DNA of 38,551 nt from positions 1 to 38,551 of the forward strand of contig QHBO01000045.1 of the NCBI GenBank assembly GCA_003243965.1, in the 5' to 3' direction. Origin of the DNA: Chloroflexota bacterium (GTDB taxonomy: Bacteria > Chloroflexota > Limnocylindria > QHBO01). The position numbers and the translations under genes are program-made. A model generated the notes under the pieces. That model was not told the origin of the DNA. It worked only from the letters and a program-made list of their open reading frames with translations, and made no database searches. This document shows, piece after piece, positions 33,128 to 38,551 of the stretch (position 1 is the first letter of the stretch; the number at the start of each line of letters is the position of its first letter).

Positions 33128-34104
33128 ATCCGCCCGCCTGCGGGGCCGGATGCCGCCCAGTCGCCGACGAAGTCGATCTCGTAGTCGAGCTCCACGCCAA
33201 AGCGCTCGGCGACGATGGCGCGCAGGCGGTCACCGAGCTGCCGCACATCGGCGGCGCTGCCCCCGCGGTCAGCCACGATGAAGTTCGCGTGCAGCGGGCT
33301 GACCGACGCGCTGCCGTGACGCATCCCCTTCCCACCGGCGGCCTCGATCAGCCGACCGGCGTGGTCGCCGGGCGGATTGCGGAACACGCTGCCCGCGTTC
33401 TGGTCCGCGAGCGGCTGCGTCGCGCGCCGCTGCTCCTGATGCGCCGCGATCTCCGCACCGATCAGCTCCGTATCGCCCGGCCGAAGCGCAAGGCGAGCGG
33501 CGAGGATCACCTCCGCGCTGTGCTTGAAGCGGGACTCGCGGTAGGCGAGGCCGCACGCCGCCCCGGCGAGCCAGCCCGCAGCGCCGGTCGCCGGATCCCA
33601 GACCTCGACCTCCTGCAGCACGTCGCGCATCTCGCCGCCGTGCGCACCGGCATTGGCCCACACCGCCCCGCCCAGCGAGCCGGGAATGCTGATCCCGAAC
33701 GCCAGACCGGCGAGCGCCTCAGAGGCAACGCGCCTGACGAGCAGGGCCATCGGCGTTCCGGAGTCGACCTGCAGCCGCGATCGCTCGCTCGCAGGATCGA
33801 TCGCAATCGCGCGCGCGCGATTGCGGATCACCAGGCCGCGGATCCCCGCGTCGGCAACGACGACGTCGCTCCCGTTGCCCAGCACGAACGGCAGGACGCC
33901 GGCATCGCGGGCCAGCGAGAGCGCGGCGAGCAGCTCTTCCCGGGTCCTGGGCGTCAGCAGCCGATCGGCGGGCCCCCCGACCCGAAGCGTGGTGAGCGGC
34001 CCGACCGGCACGTCCCGCTCGAGGTGCAGGCCGCGCTCGGCCGCCAGCACATCGAGCGCCTCGAGGCTGCGTTCCAGCGCGACCCCGCTCGCCCCGGCGC
34101 TCAT
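33124..34104 (-). CDS. murB: UDP-N-acetylenolpyruvoylglucosamine reductase
   Basis: A 326-residue FAD enzyme that reduces enolpyruvyl-UDP-GlcNAc to UDP-MurNAc with NADPH. Segments are PLTTLRVGGPADRLL, FVLGNGSDVVVADAGIRGLVI (FAD binding), GISIPGSLGGAVWANAGAHGGEM, AYRESRFK, and QNAGSVFRNP holding the catalytic Ser. The Tyr-loop of the E. coli (type I) enzyme is not evident, so it is probably type II. Start ATG 34104 overlaps the murG stop as ATGA. No murC lies between murG and murB. Confidence 0.96.
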   Translation of the reverse strand: MSAGASGVALERSLEALDVLAAERGLHLERDVPVGPLTTLRVGGPADRLLTPRTREELLAALSLARDAGVLPFVLGNGSDVVVADAGIRGLVIRNRARAIAIDPASERSRLQVDSGTPMALLVRRVASEALAGLAFGISIPGSLGGAVWANAGAHGGEMRDVLQEVEVWDPATGAAGWLAGAACGLAYRESRFKHSAEVILAARLALRPGDTELIGAEIAAHQEQRRATQPLADQNAGSVFRNPPGDHAGRLIEAAGGKGMRHGSASVSPLHANFIVADRGGSAADVRQLGDRLRAIVAERFGVELDYEIDFVGDWAASGPAGGRM

Positions 34105-35222
34105 GCCGGAATCTCCAGGGACGGGAGCGGCGCACCTGTCGCCATCGCCAGCAGCTCATCGGCGATCCGGCGCGCGGCGTCGGGGCGTCCGGCACGCCGC
34201 GCGGCGGCCGCCATCCGGGCGCGCCGCTTGTCGTCGCGGAGATCCGCGGCCAGCGAGGAGAGCGCCGCGCTGGTCAGCTCGGCATCCGGAACGAGGACCG
34301 CGGCGCCCTGGCCCTCGAGCCACGCGGCGTTGGCTCGCTGATGAGCGCCGGCGTAGGGATACGGAACCAGGATCGAGGCGACCCCGACGGCGGCGAGCTC
34401 GGCGCACGTCGAGGAGCCGGCACGGCCGAGCACCAGGTCGGCGGAGACCAGCGCCTCCGCCATCCCGTCGGTCAGGAACGGCTCGGGGCGATATCGGTCA
34501 CGAAGGCTCGGATCGAGCCGGTCACGCGCAGCACGCGCGTCGCCCATCCCGGTCTCACCGGCGAGATGCAGGATGCGCCAGCCGGACAGCAGCTCGGGGA
34601 GCGCCCCCAGCAGCGCTCCGCTGAAGCGGGCCACCGCCTGCGAGCCGCCGAACACGAGCAGCAGCCGATCGTCCGGCTGGACACCGAGCGCGGCGCGGGC
34701 GGCGGCTCGATCGATCCCCTCGAACGAGCGGATCGGCGTCCCCGAGACGAAGGCGCCCCTCGGGAAGGCGGCAAGGGTCGGCGGGAAGGAGACGGCCACC
34801 CGGGTGGCGTACCGGCCGATGGTCCGCGTGGCACGTCCGGGAATCACGTTTCCCTCCCACAGCAGGGTCGGGATCCGTCGCGCGCGGGCGGCGAGCACCA
34901 GCGGCAGGGCAAGGTAGCCGCCGGTGGTGAAGACCGCCGCCGGACGAATGCGCCCGAGGAGCGTCCACGCCTGCGGAGCGGAGGCAGCCAGGCGCAGTGG
35001 GTCGAGGACCAGGTGGACGTCGCGCCCCGAGGTGCGCAGCGAGCGAACCACGAGCTGGTGATAGGGCAGGGCGCCGCCCCCGACGATCCGCCGCTCAAGG
35101 CCGCGGGCGCCGCCGATGTAGCTGAGCTCAAGGTCGGGCCGTGCGTCGCGCAGGGCCCGTGCGACGGCCAGCGCGGGGTAGATGTGCCCGCCTGTCCCGC
35201 CGCCCGATACCGAACACCGCAT
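34101..35222 (-). CDS. murG: Lipid II synthase (UDP-GlcNAc transferase)
   Basis: A 373-residue GT28 glycosyltransferase that adds GlcNAc to lipid I at the inner membrane face. The start MRCSVSGGGTGGHIYPALAV holds the G-loop and must be included, so ATG 35222 is the latest plausible start. Other segments are RSLRTSGRDVHLV, FTTGGYLALPLVLAA, VSGTPIRSF, LLVFGGSQAVA, and LVLGRAGSSTCAELAAVGVASILVPYPYAGAHQRANA. Its first 95 nt overlap the end of ftsW. The frame extends to 35312 in shadow only. Confidence 0.95.
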   Translation of the reverse strand: MRCSVSGGGTGGHIYPALAVARALRDARPDLELSYIGGARGLERRIVGGGALPYHQLVVRSLRTSGRDVHLVLDPLRLAASAPQAWTLLGRIRPAAVFTTGGYLALPLVLAARARRIPTLLWEGNVIPGRATRTIGRYATRVAVSFPPTLAAFPRGAFVSGTPIRSFEGIDRAAARAALGVQPDDRLLLVFGGSQAVARFSGALLGALPELLSGWRILHLAGETGMGDARAARDRLDPSLRDRYRPEPFLTDGMAEALVSADLVLGRAGSSTCAELAAVGVASILVPYPYAGAHQRANAAWLEGQGAAVLVPDAELTSAALSSLAADLRDDKRRARMAAAARRAGRPDAARRIADELLAMATGAPLPSLEIPA

Positions 35223-36390
35223 CGAGCAGAGATCCTGACTGCGTGGTCTCGCGGCTGATGGACAGCAGGACGCCAACCGCCACGAGGTTGATGATGAGGG
35301 CCGAGCCCCCATAACTGATGAACGGTAGCGGGATGCCGGTGACCGGCATCAGCGCGGTGACCACCATCATGTTGATGCAGGCCTGGGTCACCAGCCAGGT
35401 CGTGATCCCGGCCGCCAGCAGCCCGGAGAAAGTGTCGGGTGCGGTGACCGCGATCCGATAGCCCTGGTAGGCGATCACCACGAACAGCGCCACCACCGCG
35501 ATGGTACCGATCAGTCCCCACTCCTCGCCAATGATCGCAAAGATGAAGTCGGTCGACGGGGCGGGGAGATAGAGGTACTTCTGCTTGCTGGCGCCCAGCC
35601 CGAGCCCCGTGATTCCGCCCAACGCCAGGGCCATCAGCGACTGGAGCGCGTTGTAACCGGCGCCGAGCGGGTCGCGCTCGGGATTGAGGAAGGTCTGGAC
35701 GCGGGTCAGCTGGTACGGCGTGGCGAGCACCATCGCCGTCGCCGCGGCACCGACTCCCCCACCGATGAGCCCCAGATACACGAGGTTCGCGCCGGCCATG
35801 AAGAAGATCGCCAGGGCCGCCAGGACGTACACCCCGGCGGTACCGAGGTCGGGCTCGATTGCGATCAGCACGAACCCCGGCGCCACCAGCAGCCCAAAGG
35901 GCACAAACCCGTTCCAGAAACTGGCCGCCGCACGGCCGCGCCGGTCGAGCCAGTGGGCCAGGTACAGGCAGATCGCGAACTTGGCGACCTCCGCCGGCTG
36001 GAACCCGCCGATCAGCGGCAGGTCGATCCAGCGACGCGAGCCGGCGACCGAGGTGCCGATCCCCGGCACCAGGACGGCGACGAGCATCAGCATGGTGGCC
36101 ACGTACACCGGGATGGCGAGAAAGCGCAGCAGCCGGAAGTCGACCCGACTGAAGAGGTACATGCCGGCCAGCCCGAGGCCGGCCCACAGCGCCTGCTGGA
36201 TGACGTACAGCGACGGGTCGTCGGCGCGGAAATATCCCTGCACGCTGGAGGCGGAGTAGACCATCACCACGCCGATCGCCACCAGGCCGATGACAGCCAG
36301 CAGCAGCGGATAGGCGACCTGGCGCCGCTCCCGGCGGACGCCGGCCCCGGCGCGCGCGGTGCGTCGGGCGGTGGCGACGGCGACGGTCAT
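35128..36390 (-). CDS. ftsW: Peptidoglycan glycosyltransferase FtsW
   Basis: A 420-residue SEDS-family polymerase with about ten membrane helices. Segments are GVVMVYSASSVQGY near the start, VAGSRRWIDLPLIGGFQPAEVAKF (conserved Arg-Trp and PxExxK), LIAIEPDLGTAGVY (with the family's catalytic Asp region), and MPVTGIPLPFISYGGSALIINLVAVGVLL at the end. After SRETTQSG there is a non-conserved, Arg-rich tail of about 45 residues, most of it encoded within the murG overlap. Start ATG 36390 overlaps murD as ATGA. It polymerises septal glycan strands from lipid II. Confidence 0.96.
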   Translation of the reverse strand: MTVAVATARRTARAGAGVRRERRQVAYPLLLAVIGLVAIGVVMVYSASSVQGYFRADDPSLYVIQQALWAGLGLAGMYLFSRVDFRLLRFLAIPVYVATMLMLVAVLVPGIGTSVAGSRRWIDLPLIGGFQPAEVAKFAICLYLAHWLDRRGRAAASFWNGFVPFGLLVAPGFVLIAIEPDLGTAGVYVLAALAIFFMAGANLVYLGLIGGGVGAAATAMVLATPYQLTRVQTFLNPERDPLGAGYNALQSLMALALGGITGLGLGASKQKYLYLPAPSTDFIFAIIGEEWGLIGTIAVVALFVVIAYQGYRIAVTAPDTFSGLLAAGITTWLVTQACINMMVVTALMPVTGIPLPFISYGGSALIINLVAVGVLLSISRETTQSGSLLDAVFGIGRRDRRAHLPRAGRRTGPARRTARP

Positions 36391-37799
36391 GCCTCCACGC
36401 CCGCCGTCGGAGCGAGGTCGCCGACGGCGACCCGAAAGGCGTCGCCGCGGGCCGCATAGTCGCGGAACATGTCGAAGCTGGCTGCCGCGGGGGAGAGGAG
36501 CACGATGTCGCCGGGGAGGGCGGCGGCCCGCGCGGTGGCGACCGCATCGGACATCGCCGCTGCGCGCGCCACCGGGATGCGGCCAGCAATCAGACGCTCC
36601 AGCTCGGGCGCCGTCTCACCGATCAGCACCGCCGCCCGGCATGAGCGGACGATCGCTTCGGCGAGCTGACGGTAGTCGAGGCCCTTGCCGCGGCCGCCGG
36701 CGATCAGCACCACGGGGGCAGTCCCGAACGCATCGAGCGCGGCGAGCGTGGCCAGGGGGATCGTCGCCTGCGAGTCGTTCACATACCGCACGCCACCCAC
36801 GCTTCCGAGCGTCTCGAGCCGATGCGGGACTCCGGGGAAGGAGCGGATCGCATCGGCGATCGCCGCGTGAGGCACGCCCGCCAGGTGCGCACCGAGCGCC
36901 GCCGCCAGCACGTTGCGGAGCATGTGCGCGCCCGGCAGCGGCACCGCGTCGACGGGCAGCAGCGCCGTGTCGGCGAGGAGCAGCGTGCCGTCGCGGAGAC
37001 GTGCCTCGCCCTCGGCCAGGCCGTACCAGCGCGCGGTGCCCGGAGCGAGGCGAGCGCCGAGCTCCCGGCTGACGGGATCGTCGATGTTGAGCACCACGGG
37101 CCCGCGCGCGAGCTCCGCGAGCCGCATCTTGGCGGCCCGGTACGCCTCCAGGCTGCCGTGCCGATCGAGGTGGTCGGCGAGGATGTTGGTGTACACGCTC
37201 AGGTCGGCCCCGCGCGAGATCGTCGGCAACTGCAGCTCCGAGAGCTCGAGCACGGCCCAGTCATCGGGCCCCAGCGCCTCCGCCAGCTCGACCAGCGGCC
37301 GACCGATGTTGCCGCCCACCTCGTGGGGCAGCGCGCCCGCGGTGAGCATCGCGCCGAGCAGCGCGGTGGTGGTCGTCTTGCCCTTGGTGCCGGTCACCCC
37401 CAGCACCCGTGCCCTGGTCAGACGCAGGAAGAGGTCGACCTCACTGACCACCGGGATGCCGCGGGACTCGGCGGCGCCGAGCGCCTCGCGCAGCCACGGC
37501 TCGGTGGTCGGAAAGCGCGTCGAGATCGACGGGCTGGTGACGATCAGTTGCGCCGAGTTGACGAGGGCCGTCGCCGCATCCGGCGCCACACCGAGCGCCA
37601 GGCGGAGCCGCCTGTCCCCGAGCGCGGTGACCGCATCCGCCAGCTCCGCGGCCGTGCGCCGATCGTAGACGGTCACGCGCGCGCCGGCGTCAGCCGCGAA
37701 CCGCGCGACTGCGATTCCCGAGCGTGCCAGTCCCACCACCAGCACCTGCCTGCCGGCCAGATCGCCGCGGGTCGTGATCGGGGCTGCCTCGGTCATCAT
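36387..37799 (-). CDS. murD: UDP-N-acetylmuramoylalanine--D-glutamate ligase
   Basis: A 470-residue Mur ligase that adds D-Glu to UDP-MurNAc-L-Ala. Segments are VLVVGLARSGIAVARFAADAG (N-terminal nucleotide-fold domain), VLGVTGTKGKTTTTALLGAML (ATP loop), VLELSELQLPTI, YTNILADHLDRHGSLEAY, and FPGVPHRLETLGSVGGVRYVNDSQAT (C-terminal domain). Start ATG 37799 (ATG 37796 also possible) lies eight nt after the mraY stop. The open frame up to 38141 is a shadow of mraY. Confidence 0.96.
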   Translation of the reverse strand: MMTEAAPITTRGDLAGRQVLVVGLARSGIAVARFAADAGARVTVYDRRTAAELADAVTALGDRRLRLALGVAPDAATALVNSAQLIVTSPSISTRFPTTEPWLREALGAAESRGIPVVSEVDLFLRLTRARVLGVTGTKGKTTTTALLGAMLTAGALPHEVGGNIGRPLVELAEALGPDDWAVLELSELQLPTISRGADLSVYTNILADHLDRHGSLEAYRAAKMRLAELARGPVVLNIDDPVSRELGARLAPGTARWYGLAEGEARLRDGTLLLADTALLPVDAVPLPGAHMLRNVLAAALGAHLAGVPHAAIADAIRSFPGVPHRLETLGSVGGVRYVNDSQATIPLATLAALDAFGTAPVVLIAGGRGKGLDYRQLAEAIVRSCRAAVLIGETAPELERLIAGRIPVARAAAMSDAVATARAAALPGDIVLLSPAAASFDMFRDYAARGDAFRVAVGDLAPTAGVEA

Positions 37800-37807
37800 C
37801 GGCGCGC

Positions 37808-38551
37808 CTAGAGCCCGTTCACGCTGGCCAGGAAGAGGCTGAGGCCGAGCAGCCCGGCCAGGGCGCTGACGATCCAGAAGCGGACGGTGATCTTCTCCTC
37901 TGCCCACCCGATCAGCTCGAGATGGTGCTGCAGCGGCGCCATGCGGAAGATCCGCTTCCCGCGCAGGCGGTAGGAGCCGACCTGGAGGATCACCGAGATG
38001 GTGACCGCCACGAAGACGACGCCGATCACGCCCAGCAGCACGAGCTGGCCGGTGATGGTGGCCACCACGGCCAGCGTGGCGCCCAGCGCCAGCGCCCCCG
38101 AGTCGCCCATGAACAGCTGCGCGGGATGGACGTTGAACCACAGGAAGCCCATCAGCGCGCCGATGATCAACGCGCAGAACACCGCCAGGTTGGGGCGGCT
38201 CTCCTTGAGTCCGGGCACGAATGCCAGCGCGATCAGCAGGTAGGCCACGAAGCTGAAGATCAGGACCCCCGCGGCGAGCCCGTCGAGCCCATCGGTCAGG
38301 TTTACCGCGTTGCTGGCACCGACGATCACGAAGGCCACGACCAGCACCACCAGGATGGGCGGCACGTCGACCCGCCCGATCAGCGGCACGTAAAAGGCCT
38401 TCACGTCGAAATGGCGCTGGATGTAGAACGCCGCAAGCAAGGCGACGGCGGTCTGCCAGATCAGCTTGAAGCGGCCACGAACGCCGATTCCGGTCTGGGA
38501 GTTCACGAAGTCGTCGATGGCGCCCAGGATCCCGACGCCGACGAGCACCAG
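37808..38551 (-). CDS. mraY: Phospho-N-acetylmuramoyl-pentapeptide transferase, N-terminus cut by window edge
   Basis: The 5' end lies beyond 38551; about 247 C-terminal residues are present. The multi-helix membrane enzyme transfers phospho-MurNAc-pentapeptide to undecaprenyl phosphate, making lipid I. Segments are ILGAIDDF (Asp pair), NAVNLTDGLDGLAAG, FLWFNVHPAQLFMGDSGALALG and MAPLQHHLELIGWAEEKITVRFW, all diagnostic of MraY. The ATG at 38548 is internal, not the start. It is first in the visible dcw cluster. Confidence 0.97.
   Translation of the reverse strand: MVLVGVGILGAIDDFVNSQTGIGVRGRFKLIWQTAVALLAAFYIQRHFDVKAFYVPLIGRVDVPPILVVLVVAFVIVGASNAVNLTDGLDGLAAGVLIFSFVAYLLIALAFVPGLKESRPNLAVFCALIIGALMGFLWFNVHPAQLFMGDSGALALGATLAVVATITGQLVLLGVIGVVFVAVTISVILQVGSYRLRGKRIFRMAPLQHHLELIGWAEEKITVRFWIVSALAGLLGLSLFLASVNGL

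Overview
The window is a GC-rich (roughly two-thirds G+C), gene-dense bacterial chromosome segment in which every gene I can support lies on the minus strand, so transcription runs from high to low coordinates. Many genes start with GTG or TTG and are joined by ATGA/GTGA/TTGA stop-start overlaps. The content (Ala-Ala-Cys lipoproteins, large Opp/Dpp transporter arrays, split glycine dehydrogenase, a Sbp/DUF1290 gene between ftsQ and ftsA, no outer-membrane genes) suggests a high-GC monoderm. My best guess is Chloroflexota (Limnocylindria/Ellin6529-like). That assignment is inference from gene content, not from a marker phylogeny.

Right end, 38551 to 26914: a division and cell wall (dcw) cluster in the order mraY (cut by the window edge), murD, ftsW, murG, murB, ddl, ftsQ, sbp, ftsA, ftsZ, followed by yggS and yggT. 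murC is absent from its usual place between murG and murB. ftsW and murG overlap by 95 nt. The ftsA-ftsZ gap holds a perfect DnaA-box sequence, and a terminator-like hairpin follows ftsZ. A tRNA-Val(CAC) with encoded CCA comes next.

Middle, 26661 to 18079: an MFS exporter, a MenG/UbiE methyltransferase, a GT4 glycosyltransferase, a promoter with a possible small leaderless gene, a Nudix hydrolase, and a complete glycine-cleavage set lacking only the L protein (gcvT, gcvH, gcvPA, gcvPB). Then comes a regulatory unit, 18030 to 16057: an ECF sigma factor, a zinc-finger membrane anti-sigma factor and an FxLYD-like lipoprotein, joined by short overlaps.

Left part, 15654 to 1: two complete peptide/nickel-type ABC importers in tandem, each ordered substrate-binding lipoprotein, DppB, DppC, DppD, DppF. 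The second is followed by a tandem-duplicated Lrp/AsnC regulator, a CapA-type metallophosphatase and a CPA1 Na+/H+ antiporter (cut by the left edge). In both importers a strong hairpin sits between the binding-protein gene and dppB.

The most unusual object is the binding protein at 7759-9498. It reads as a circularly permuted SBP_bac_5 protein: the segment that normally forms the N-terminus is at the C-terminus. Its neighbour at 13960-15654 has the ordinary order and acts as an internal control.
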